Source: an uncultured Bacillota bacterium
GTDB lineage: Bacteria > Bacillota > Clostridia > Peptostreptococcales > Anaerovoracaceae
Reading direction: 5' to 3'
Assembly: GCA_946408315.1 (NCBI GenBank)
Contig: CAMJRV010000009.1
Location: 1 to 19,104 of the forward strand
Length of the DNA stretch: 19,104 nucleotides
Notes under the pieces: generated by a model
The model's input: only the letters and a program-made list of their open reading frames with translations
Database searches by the model: none
Told to the model about the DNA's origin: nothing
Made by a program: the position numbers and the translations under genes
Shown: positions 8,053 through 14,678 of the stretch, one piece after another
Position numbering within the stretch: the stretch's first letter is position 1
Layout of the letters: the number at the start of each line of letters is the position of its first letter

Positions 8053-8963
8053 AATTTCCCTCCCACAAAATACATTAGCTCATCTTCTACTGTTTGCAAT
8101 GATGAATAATGAGGAGTATATACCGCATTTTCCAATACAGAGTAATAATGCGGCTTAACGCCTGTTTTAGAAACAGCTACTGAATCATCATAACAAACTT
8201 TCAGCCCATAATTATCCACAAACAGTCGGATTAACTCATCCTTTGAAACCGGTTGGCTGCTTCTTACATCAACAGCAGTATTAATTTTACCTGCTGACGC
8301 AATACCGAGAAGCAGCGCCGAGAAGTCGTCAAGATGGATATAATCTCTCCAAAAGTTCTCGCTTATGGCCTTAAACTCTGAGTTTGTCTTTATAGAATTG
8401 ATCATTGCGCTCAGAAGATATGGATATTCTAAACTCATAAATCGACTGAAAAATCCAAATAAACGTATATCGACAATATTTAAAGCTTCAAACGCGCGAT
8501 GTTTTGCCTCAGAATTAATCTTTGCGATTGAATAATAATCACCGGTTCTAATACTGTTTATATCTAGTTGGGTTTTTGTTGTTTTTTCAACAGGTTGCAT
8601 GTAGTCAGCAGCATATGCCGCTCCGCTGCTGATATGGATTGACACCGAATCGAAATGCCTTTTCTGATAATCGAGTATGAGATTATCAAAATATTCCGTC
8701 GTCGCAAAAATATCGCTGGGTTTGCCTCCCGGAGTATCCCATACACCGATACCGTTGAATATTACATCATACTCATTTTCAAAAAACTTTTTATAGTTTT
8801 CAAAGTGTAGTTTACATGTTGAAAAATCACGAAGCAGTTCCAATTGTCTCAGTTTATCAGCCGCACGAGAGAATAGAAATATCTCGCTTTCTGGATCCTT
8901 CGAGAATACCCAAAAGGCGCATTTAGACAGATGTCCTGTGGCCCCTAAAATTGCTATTTTCAT
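8049..8963 (-). CDS. NAD(P)-dependent SDR-family sugar-nucleotide reductase
   Basis: Extended/atypical SDR enzyme of 304 residues. The dinucleotide-binding GATGHLSK begins at residue 7. Ser112-Ser113-Gly and the catalytic YSIAK (Tyr144, Lys148) form the Ser-Tyr-Lys set. DIRLFGFFSRF and RDYIHLDDF are typical of the sugar-nucleotide epimerase/reductase branch. In 2,6-dideoxysugar pathways an SDR of this kind reduces the C4 ketone and fixes the final stereochemistry. With the transketolase genes next door it could instead reduce a ketone on an added two-carbon branch. It overlaps the GtrB gene upstream and the transketolase N gene downstream by four bases each (ATGA) and has GAGGGAG before the ATG. 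The exact substrate cannot be read from sequence. Confidence 0.8.
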   Translation of the reverse strand: MKIAILGATGHLSKCAFWVFSKDPESEIFLFSRAADKLRQLELLRDFSTCKLHFENYKKFFENEYDVIFNGIGVWDTPGGKPSDIFATTEYFDNLILDYQKRHFDSVSIHISSGAAYAADYMQPVEKTTKTQLDINSIRTGDYYSIAKINSEAKHRAFEALNIVDIRLFGFFSRFMSLEYPYLLSAMINSIKTNSEFKAISENFWRDYIHLDDFSALLLGIASAGKINTAVDVRSSQPVSKDELIRLFVDNYGLKVCYDDSVAVSKTGVKPHYYSVLENAVYTPHYSSLQTVEDELMYFVGGKL

Positions 8964-9928
8964 CGTTCGTCTCCCTCAAAGTTTAGTTTTTCATCAATGA
9001 CAACTAATGGTCGTTTCATGCTTCGATTGTTAATACTTAGAATATACTCGCCAATAATTCCAAGAAAGAATAATTGAAGTCCTCCAAGAAAGAATATCCC
9101 AATCACTAACGACGGAATTCCCATTGGGTATTTTTCCCACCAAATCAACTTTAGCGCTAAGGCAATAATTGCGAAAATTAAACTTAATGCACTTATCAAC
9201 GACCCAATAAATACCATAATGCGCAGCAGTGATTTCGTTGTTGCCGTAATAGACATCATTGCATAGTCATACTTAGCCCAAAACTTAAAATTAGATTTAT
9301 CGCGAGTACCCTCTTCTTGTCTCACCGGTATGACCTTTGCCTGCTTGTCATATTCAGAGATTATGCCCGTAATAACTGGCTGAATATCGTCAATTTCCTG
9401 TAATATATCGATAAAACTTTTATCATATAGCCCATACCCTGTGACACCGTCTAATTGCTTATTGCCGGACATTTTGGTTATCATTTTATAATATAGGCCC
9501 CGCACGAATTTTATGAGCGCTGAACTGTACGAGCTGTTTCGTTGCCCCAATACAACCTTATATCCTTTTTCCCACCATTCAATAAACTCCGGCAAGTATT
9601 CCGGCGGGTCCTGCAAATCTCCCATTAACATAAAGGTTGCATCATATTTCCCAAAACGAAGGGAGGACAGACAATTCCTCGCCCAACCAAAATTGGTTAT
9701 ATTATGTACCCCTTTTGTATGCACTGGGTCTTCTTCGCAAACGCGCCGAATTTCCGACCATGTTTTTCCCTCATCGGGAGAACAGTCATCAACATAGATA
9801 ATCTCATAATCATACTGTGCCAATTGCTGCGTAAACACTGCTGTCAACCGTTTATGCATTTTCGCGACACCTGCACTATCATTATAGCAAGGAATCACAA
9901 CGCTAATACCTTTTCTCTCCTCTATCAT
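8960..9928 (-). CDS. GtrB/DPMS-like glycosyltransferase family 2, undecaprenyl-phosphate glycosyltransferase
   Basis: Membrane-anchored GT2 enzyme of 322 residues. The GT-A fold is at about 8-200, with VVIPCYN at 10-16, VDDCSPDEG at 46-54 and the metal-binding GDLQDPPE at 103-110. REEGTRDKSNFKFW-like residues (about 203-217; here QEEGTRDKSNF) lead into two C-terminal helices at about 235-260 and 272-298, the GtrB/ArnC/DPMS plan. Such enzymes transfer one sugar from a nucleotide donor to undecaprenyl or dolichyl phosphate at the inner face of the membrane. With GtrA and the GT39 enzyme it completes a three-component system. It lies between the Gfo/Idh reductase (one-base TAATG overlap) and the SDR (ATGA overlap), both deoxysugar genes, which suggests the dTDP-deoxysugar is its donor. 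It has AGGAG before the ATG. Donor identity is inference. Confidence 0.9.
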   Translation of the reverse strand: MIEERKGISVVIPCYNDSAGVAKMHKRLTAVFTQQLAQYDYEIIYVDDCSPDEGKTWSEIRRVCEEDPVHTKGVHNITNFGWARNCLSSLRFGKYDATFMLMGDLQDPPEYLPEFIEWWEKGYKVVLGQRNSSYSSALIKFVRGLYYKMITKMSGNKQLDGVTGYGLYDKSFIDILQEIDDIQPVITGIISEYDKQAKVIPVRQEEGTRDKSNFKFWAKYDYAMMSITATTKSLLRIMVFIGSLISALSLIFAIIALALKLIWWEKYPMGIPSLVIGIFFLGGLQLFFLGIIGEYILSINNRSMKRPLVVIDEKLNFEGDER

Positions 9929-10869
9929 TATGCTATCTCCTGAAACTTCGCAATATACTCAGACTGTCTAATGATCGCTACGTTATTTCTTTCACGCACT
10001 TCGTTGGATCGTATGGCTTCTGCAAATACGCCAATTGACTTCGTAAAACTATCATCAGGTTTGAGCTTATACTCTGTCACATCACTCCCAGTTTTCACAG
10101 TCACAGTCGGACAAAACTTGTCCGGAGCAGTAAATACTCGATCAGTAAACAGACTCCCTGTGCTTCCCCATACATCCAGTGAACAGCGGTAACTATTATC
10201 CATCCCAAATGCGATTTGTGCCGTTAGACCTCTTTTGTTCCGTAATGTTGCCGAACCGCTAATGTCCACTTCAAAACCGTGCTTATAGTCTAGCCTTGCC
10301 TCTGTGATCCCTGCTGTTTCACCCAACAGCAGCGATGCAAGCTTGATCGGATAGCCGCCGCAGTCAAGCAATGCTCCGCCCCCAAGCCCTTTATCATAGC
10401 GAAAATCACCTGCACTGCGAAATGGAAATCCGAAGTCAATTCGCATCAGCCTCAGTTCTCCAAGCTCCGACAGTTTAGATCGTATAAATTCGATCTGGCT
10501 GTGATATTGAAACATATAGTTTTCATGCAATGCAAGATTATTTTGCTCAGCAATCTTTATAAGTTCAGAAGTATCTTGCATTGATGTTGTAAACGGTTTT
10601 TCAAGCATAACGTGTTTTCCACATAGCAATGCTTTTTTGGCCCACTCAAAATGAAGAGCCGGTGGTAATGGAATATATACACAATCTATGTCACTATCGT
10701 TAAGCAGCTCATCATAGCCAGCATAGCCCTTTCCGCCGTATTCGCCGACAAACTTCATAGTCTTGTCCGCATTGCGCGAAGCAACTCCAGCAAAGTCAAA
10801 GGTATTCTTCAATGCAGGCAGAAAGCGGCGAAACGCTATATCTGATGTTCCGAGTATCCCTAACTTCAT
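9928..10869 (-). CDS. Gfo/Idh/MocA-family oxidoreductase, putative NDP-sugar 3-ketoreductase
   Basis: NAD(P)-binding oxidoreductase of 313 residues. The Rossmann motif GILGTSDIA begins at residue 4, the family signature EKPF is at 90-93 (catalytic Lys91), and the GGGALLDCGGYP block is at 163-174, with Tyr173 at the position used as acid/base in sugar 3-ketoreductases such as KijD10. In dideoxysugar pathways this family takes the unstable 3,4-diketo product of the 2,3-dehydratase and reduces C3, giving a 4-keto-2,6-dideoxyhexose. The adjacent 2,3-dehydratase, ending one base before this start, is strong contextual support. GGAGG of its ribosome binding site lies in the last codons of that gene, six bases before the ATG. 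A generic sugar dehydrogenase cannot be excluded without structure or assay. Confidence 0.85.
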   Translation of the reverse strand: MKLGILGTSDIAFRRFLPALKNTFDFAGVASRNADKTMKFVGEYGGKGYAGYDELLNDSDIDCVYIPLPPALHFEWAKKALLCGKHVMLEKPFTTSMQDTSELIKIAEQNNLALHENYMFQYHSQIEFIRSKLSELGELRLMRIDFGFPFRSAGDFRYDKGLGGGALLDCGGYPIKLASLLLGETAGITEARLDYKHGFEVDISGSATLRNKRGLTAQIAFGMDNSYRCSLDVWGSTGSLFTDRVFTAPDKFCPTVTVKTGSDVTEYKLKPDDSFTKSIGVFAEAIRSNEVRERNNVAIIRQSEYIAKFQEIA

Positions 10870-10870
10870 A

Positions 10871-12247
10871 CTATACCTCCAAAAGTGATAATAAGTTTCT
10901 TAGCTGTATATTGAGAATATTATTTATCTGTGTGAGCTGATTCAGTGTACGATATGTGAGCCACCAGTACCCAGGAGGTACGTCAATTAGATCGAACTCA
11001 ATGATGATATTCTTGTTCTGCTCATGATAGAACCGTCCCCCCTCTTCGGAGAGAACCACATCATATTTGATTCCCTGCTTTTCTTTATATCGATTAAAAA
11101 ACAATTTATCAATATCACTCGTCGGCAGCTCTGATGCTTCAAGCTGAACCGTTGGCCCGAGTTCAATCCTATCAAAACATCCAACTTCTGGCTTTGCATG
11201 AACAAGAAACTCACATCCACCATCAGCGTTTATCCGAGTAAGCAGGCCAAACACCGCCATTCCCTGCGCCTCAAACAACGGCTGCTCCCAGTGGTGAACT
11301 TCACGCCCCCCTATGGAAATATCGCAGAACACTACTTTAAATGGATAATTTAACTTGCAAACAAACTCCTCAATACCATCTATCATTTTCGTTTCCCAAT
11401 TTTTTAACGAATACAATGGTACGAGTTCGGATTTACCCTCATGGAACATTTTATAGTTGTTGATGTAATGATACACCTTCGGTAAAATATCTGCCTGTTC
11501 ACCCTCAATGATTGACCTTATCAATGCAGGATTGTTAACACTATTAAGGGAGTGTAATCCAGCAGCAAATTTGTAAAATGGTATGCAAGATAAAACCGTG
11601 CGGGTATCCATATTTACAAGATTATTATAATGCATCAATGCTTTTATCTGCCCTAGCGTCATCCAGCGATGAGATGGCAATACCTCAACGGACTCCTCTG
11701 TGTGAATAATGATATTACGGTTTCGCTTTCCTAAGAAGCGGCTTGATTGCTCAGACTGAATTTGATCAATAACAATTTCATGTGGCTTTGCATTTAAAAA
11801 ATAGTCTAAATATGCCGGCTTAGCCCCGCCATGCATTTGGGAAAAATTACTCTTTGTAGCCTGAATTGTAGGTGAAATTTGAACATGGTTGACGTTTCCC
11901 GGCTCGATCTTGGCCTGCATGAGAAAGTGCATTACTCCTTCAATCTCACAGCTTAAGATACCAAGATATCCGATTTCATCCTGAATGATAATCGGTTGTC
12001 CCTGCAGTTTTCCGTCATTCGTTTCCCATTCCAACCCATAAATTTTGAAAAAACTGTCATTACGGTTGCAAATACAACCTTTTGCATTATCGTAATACCA
12101 AAATTTATTGTCTCCGAGTTTCGCTTTTACAATAGAAACGGAAACCTCTTCATTTCGCTCCCGAATCCAGTCAAGTAACTGTTCTATTTTCCAAGCTCCA
12201 ACTTTTGCTACCCAACTCCGCGAAATAGAGTTTGAAGCATTACTCAT
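10871..12247 (-). CDS. NDP-hexose 2,3-dehydratase
   Basis: Removes the C2 hydroxyl of dTDP-4-keto-6-deoxyglucose to give a 3,4-diketo-2,6-dideoxy sugar, the committed 2-deoxygenation step known from EvaA, TylCVI and OleV. The 458-residue length is typical. The family's internal duplication is visible: HFLMQAKIEPGNVNHVQISP (107-126) pairs with EFLVHAKPEVGCFDRIELGP (346-365), and SHRWMTLGQIKAL (192-204) pairs with GYWWLTYRTLNQL (426-438). Each half carries one copy of the domain. The gene starts with an ATG overlapping the previous stop (ATGA) with GAGGT six bases upstream. It precedes the Gfo/Idh reductase, the partner that traps its product. This family is best known from antibiotic gene clusters, and its place in a surface polysaccharide operon is notable. 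Confidence 0.92.
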   Translation of the reverse strand: MSNASNSISRSWVAKVGAWKIEQLLDWIRERNEEVSVSIVKAKLGDNKFWYYDNAKGCICNRNDSFFKIYGLEWETNDGKLQGQPIIIQDEIGYLGILSCEIEGVMHFLMQAKIEPGNVNHVQISPTIQATKSNFSQMHGGAKPAYLDYFLNAKPHEIVIDQIQSEQSSRFLGKRNRNIIIHTEESVEVLPSHRWMTLGQIKALMHYNNLVNMDTRTVLSCIPFYKFAAGLHSLNSVNNPALIRSIIEGEQADILPKVYHYINNYKMFHEGKSELVPLYSLKNWETKMIDGIEEFVCKLNYPFKVVFCDISIGGREVHHWEQPLFEAQGMAVFGLLTRINADGGCEFLVHAKPEVGCFDRIELGPTVQLEASELPTSDIDKLFFNRYKEKQGIKYDVVLSEEGGRFYHEQNKNIIIEFDLIDVPPGYWWLTYRTLNQLTQINNILNIQLRNLLSLLEV

Positions 12248-12702
12248 GCCACTACCTCGCTTCCCTTTCTTATGAAGGTGGCAACTTTGAGTTCTCCGTC
12301 AATTTCGACTTGCTCAAACTGCGCTTCCAACGTATTCGTAACCGACGGCAGTATTGGAACCGGCTCATAATAAAGGTATATCACATTTTTCCTCTCAATA
12401 TCTTCAGGAGTTATAACGCACTGGACTATAATATCAAGCGGGGCATTCCGCCACTTCTGCATCAAATAATAATCTTGCCATGCGATGAGTGGCGCATTAG
12501 GGCCGTATATGATCAAAGTATCAGAATCATAAACTGTATTTGTTCGTGTGTAAAGCCAGTTTGCCACCTCATAATAGTGCTGATGCCTTACCACCAACCA
12601 ACTAATTAAGTTTAAATGGCAAAAAATTGCCATGCCTATTGTTTTCACACTGTCACTTTGCATAGTAAAACTTGACTCCTCATCCATTATAACGTCTTTC
12701 AA
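12244..12702 (-). CDS. Tail-only paralogue of the GT39 glycosyltransferase C-terminal domain (152 residues, function unknown)
   Basis: No family recognised directly, but residues 47-146 resemble the soluble C-terminal tail of the GT39 protein encoded just upstream (its residues 393-492). Both start with ANWL, then share DT(L/I) strands, a QxYY element (QDYY at 76-79; QEYY at 419-422), an R...P pair, and a VIYLYY/VYLYAS strand. Residues 21-41 are hydrophobic and may match the last helix of the GT39 protein; the glycosyltransferase core is absent. Start choice is open: TTG at 12702 overlaps the GT39 stop (TTGA), ATG lies at 12687, and ATG at 12663 has GAGGAG twelve bases before it and may be the real start. 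The stop overlaps the dehydratase start (ATGA). It may be a remnant of a duplicated GT39 gene or a kept stand-alone domain; the intact frame and both overlaps favour retention. Confidence 0.6.
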   Translation of the reverse strand: MKDVIMDEESSFTMQSDSVKTIGMAIFCHLNLISWLVVRHQHYYEVANWLYTRTNTVYDSDTLIIYGPNAPLIAWQDYYLMQKWRNAPLDIIVQCVITPEDIERKNVIYLYYEPVPILPSVTNTLEAQFEQVEIDGELKVATFIRKGSEVVA

Positions 12703-14183
12703 CGTTTTCTTTCAAACACTTTAATGCGCAAGTCATCCCTTGTTTCCTTAAGCTCATATAATCTCAAAAATTCTTCCTTCTCGTTAACAAGCTGCTCTGG
12801 ATTCGGGAGGCTCCAGGAGGCGTATAGATATACTGTTTGCGCGTTTTCCAATATTTCCTTTGATATATTCCACTGAGTTATCGCGTTGACTGGTTCTCGC
12901 CTCCCTTGACGAGTGATATAATATTCTTGAAAACCATAATCGTCATCTAATGACAGCAGTATCGTCTCCGGAGAATAAATATCGCTTTGGCTTAGCAGCC
13001 AGTTTGCCGTATTTCGATTGGGGTCTTGAGGTAAATTAGGAATCACCTGATATACGTTAATAATTAAAAAGCCTGCAAGAAGAATATATGCATATCTAAA
13101 CATTTTGTTTTTCCCATATAAATAATCCAGAGCTAATGCACAAATGAAAATTGCAAAAGGAAACAATCCACAATAGTAACGTTCTATTAAAATTCTATTT
13201 TTAAAGATGTTATAATGTGGATCTACAAATGCTCCATAAGCATAAAAAAATAAAATAAATCCCCACACCATGCATACAGAAAAGATAGCAAAAAAATCTT
13301 TCAGTTCAAAGGATTGTTTAGTATATTTAGAGAGAAATGATTTTAAGACAACCAGTAGGGATCCTACTATAAAAACAATCAGCAATATATTAAGATTACC
13401 AGTCAAATATCGAAAAACTTGCAGTGCATCAGAAATATTAGCACGCCGTTCCGGAAACCAAGAAGATACATCATATTTATGTATTAAGAAATAAATCAGC
13501 CATGGTAAAAATAATATACCAGCAATAACATAAGAAAAAATTGCGTATACCTTGATTCTATTTTTTATGCACAGAAAAAAATCTGCAATAAAATATCCCA
13601 TGCAAATAAACAATCCATAATAATGGGAATAAGCTACAAATGCCAAAGAGATACCAAACATAAAAATTGCTTTGCCGCTCATATTTAGAAAATATTCTGA
13701 TCGCCTAATATAAATCAAAAAACTGAGAGTAGAGAAAAAGAGAAGAAAAGCATAAGAGCGAATCTCAAATGCTATTTGAAATATTGTTGTCGAGGTTGCA
13801 GCCAAAAAACATGCAAGAACACCAACGCGGACGTTTTGAAGCCTTGCTCCAATTACACCAATTAAAAAAATACTTCCACTCACAAAAAAACCCGGGAAAA
13901 GATACAGCCACTTCTCACCATATGGTGCAATTCGATACCACAAGGAAAAAACAAAACCAAATAAGGGTGGGGTAAGATCAACTCCAGAAGCACAGGCAGG
14001 TATTACTCGAGCAAAAAACTTAGAGGTAGATATTTGTACCAATTCATCGCTATTAAACGGTTGTGTATTTCCATAGAGCCAAGTAAAAAGCAACACTGCC
14101 AATGCAAGGATAGTATATACAAGTCGGTCCCAATCCTTTAAATAGTGTTCCTTTTTCTCGCTTACATTACTAAATTTAATCAT
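12699..14183 (-). CDS. GT39/PMT-like GT-C membrane glycosyltransferase
   Basis: Integral membrane glycosyltransferase of 494 residues with about ten to eleven helices between residues 20 and 380 and a soluble tail from about 385. The first extracytoplasmic loop has the acidic pair Asp46-Glu47 (NSDELVQ), where GT-C enzymes place the catalytic acid, followed by DLTPPL at 69-74. EIRSYAF (140-146) and SHYYGLF (186-192) are motifs of bacterial GT39-type proteins, and NRILIERYY (329-337) is a conserved late loop. Such enzymes use a polyprenyl-phosphate-linked sugar at the outer face. With GtrB and GtrA from the same operon, this is the likely final transferase that decorates the exported glycan (GtrC role). 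The ATG at 14183 has GGGAGG about 12 bases upstream, which is long. It is the first gene after the 495-bp leader. Acceptor unknown. Confidence 0.87.
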   Translation of the reverse strand: MIKFSNVSEKKEHYLKDWDRLVYTILALAVLLFTWLYGNTQPFNSDELVQISTSKFFARVIPACASGVDLTPPLFGFVFSLWYRIAPYGEKWLYLFPGFFVSGSIFLIGVIGARLQNVRVGVLACFLAATSTTIFQIAFEIRSYAFLLFFSTLSFLIYIRRSEYFLNMSGKAIFMFGISLAFVAYSHYYGLFICMGYFIADFFLCIKNRIKVYAIFSYVIAGILFLPWLIYFLIHKYDVSSWFPERRANISDALQVFRYLTGNLNILLIVFIVGSLLVVLKSFLSKYTKQSFELKDFFAIFSVCMVWGFILFFYAYGAFVDPHYNIFKNRILIERYYCGLFPFAIFICALALDYLYGKNKMFRYAYILLAGFLIINVYQVIPNLPQDPNRNTANWLLSQSDIYSPETILLSLDDDYGFQEYYITRQGRREPVNAITQWNISKEILENAQTVYLYASWSLPNPEQLVNEKEEFLRLYELKETRDDLRIKVFERKR

Positions 14184-14274
14184 AAGTTGTTTATGCCTCC
14201 CAAACGCATAATGTATTATATCAGAGTTCGCATCATTATACTATAGTAACGGTATCAATCATGCCTGAAGAGTA

Positions 14275-14295
14275 TTACCAAATAGGCTCTGCCAT
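14275..14295 (-). CDS. Mini-ORF MAEPIW in the leader, possible leader peptide
   Basis: A seven-codon frame (ATG, five sense codons, TAA) encoding MAEPIW starts at 14295. AAGGAGG at 14302-14308 lies six bases upstream, one of the best ribosome binding sites in the window, so ribosomes should load here if the leader is transcribed. It ends 91 bases before the GT39 start. Short translated leaders can control downstream genes by stalling or attenuation, but no clear terminator/antiterminator pair was found after it. It could also be the broken start of a lost gene; no continuation homologous to anything was recognised. Confidence 0.4.
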   Translation of the reverse strand: MAEPIW

Positions 14296-14368
14296 GTTGA
14301 ACCTCCTTCACACTGACAGAAAAATATAAAATGAGACCCGCCAGCATATTTATCTGATCCATACTGTT

Positions 14369-14399
14369 ATTATAAAAAGAAACTCCGAGTATCGTTCAA
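14369..14399 (-). promoter_or_regulatory. Weak sigma-A-type promoter candidate for the GT39 operon leader
   Basis: Minus strand: TTGAAC at 14394-14399 and TATAAT at 14369-14374 with a 19-base spacer, longer than the ideal 17. Transcription would start near 14360, about 65 bases before the mini-ORF and about 180 bases before the GT39 ATG. Read-through from wzt is an alternative. Confidence 0.35.
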
Positions 14400-14483
14400 G
14401 TTCCAATTAACTTTATGGCTAGTACATGCACGAGGTAAGTCCTCAGCGAAACCTTACCAAATAAATGAATTTATTCTTAAATC

Positions 14484-14510
14484 GCCCACTAGAAGTTGGG
14501 GGCTTTTCTT
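14484..14510 (+). terminator. Imperfect GC hairpin with T-run, possible terminator
   Basis: Plus strand: GCCCAC (14484-14489), loop TAGAA, then GTTGGGGGC (14495-14503) pairing with bulges, followed by TTTTCTT (14504-14510). The T-run follows on the plus strand, where no gene is known to read through; on the minus strand, where wzt ends at 14679, the tail is only GATTTAAG. It may be a weak bidirectional terminator or a remnant hairpin of something else. Confidence 0.25.
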
Positions 14511-14678
14511 CCAATGATAATGCTCGGCAAAAAACGACGCAACCATCAGAACGGCCCCAACACTCCCAATATGACTTATAACACCACTATTGGGGACCCA
14601 TTCCGCATACTGATTAAATATGTCTCTACAACCGTTATTATCCATTCAGCAAAAATGCCCTAAAATATTCGTTCTCGT

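Larger units (their letters stand above)
2767..14183 (-). other. Twelve-gene co-directional operon for a dTDP-deoxysugar and its extracytoplasmic transfer
   Basis: From the GT39 gene to rmlB the twelve genes run without a gap larger than 24 bp. Seven junctions are four-base or one-base start/stop overlaps in the middle stretch: TTGA at 12699, ATGA at 12244, TAATG at 9928, ATGA at 8960, ATGA at 8049, ATGA at 7246 and TAATG at 3825. Almost every internal start has a strong ribosome binding site inside the preceding gene. This is the pattern of one transcript with translational coupling, so the transketolase pair, deoxysugar enzymes and Gtr trio are very likely made together. popT follows 63 bp after rmlB and may be co-transcribed. 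Confidence 0.85.
14184..14678. other. 495-bp non-coding leader between wzt and the GT39 operon
   Basis: This is the only gap over 300 bp. Read on the minus strand it holds, in order after the wzt stop: an inverted repeat (14565-14571 with 14588-14594, CCCAATA/TATTGGG), an imperfect GC hairpin (14484-14503), a perfect AT palindrome of two 7-base arms around GA (14460-14475), a 6-bp stem GGTAAG/CTTACC (14434-14439 with 14453-14458), a weak promoter candidate (14369-14399), a seven-codon mini-ORF with a near-consensus ribosome binding site (14275-14308), two TATAAT sequences near 14230 and 14248, and GGGAGG before the GT39 ATG. No long conserved gene is recognised. It probably separates the export operon from the decoration operon. 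Confidence 0.6.

Noticed and set aside
14230..14264. TTGATA followed by TATAAT just before the GT39 gene as a promoter
   Set aside because: The spacer is only 12 bases, too short for a normal sigma-A promoter. A second TATAAT nearby lacks a -35 box.
14454..14645. A 63-codon minus-strand frame in the leader starting MDNNGCRDIF
   Set aside because: It has no good ribosome binding site, its end runs through the GC hairpin, and the product resembles nothing I recognise. A stop codon lies directly before its ATG. Treated as non-coding, though a gene or mobile-element remnant is possible.
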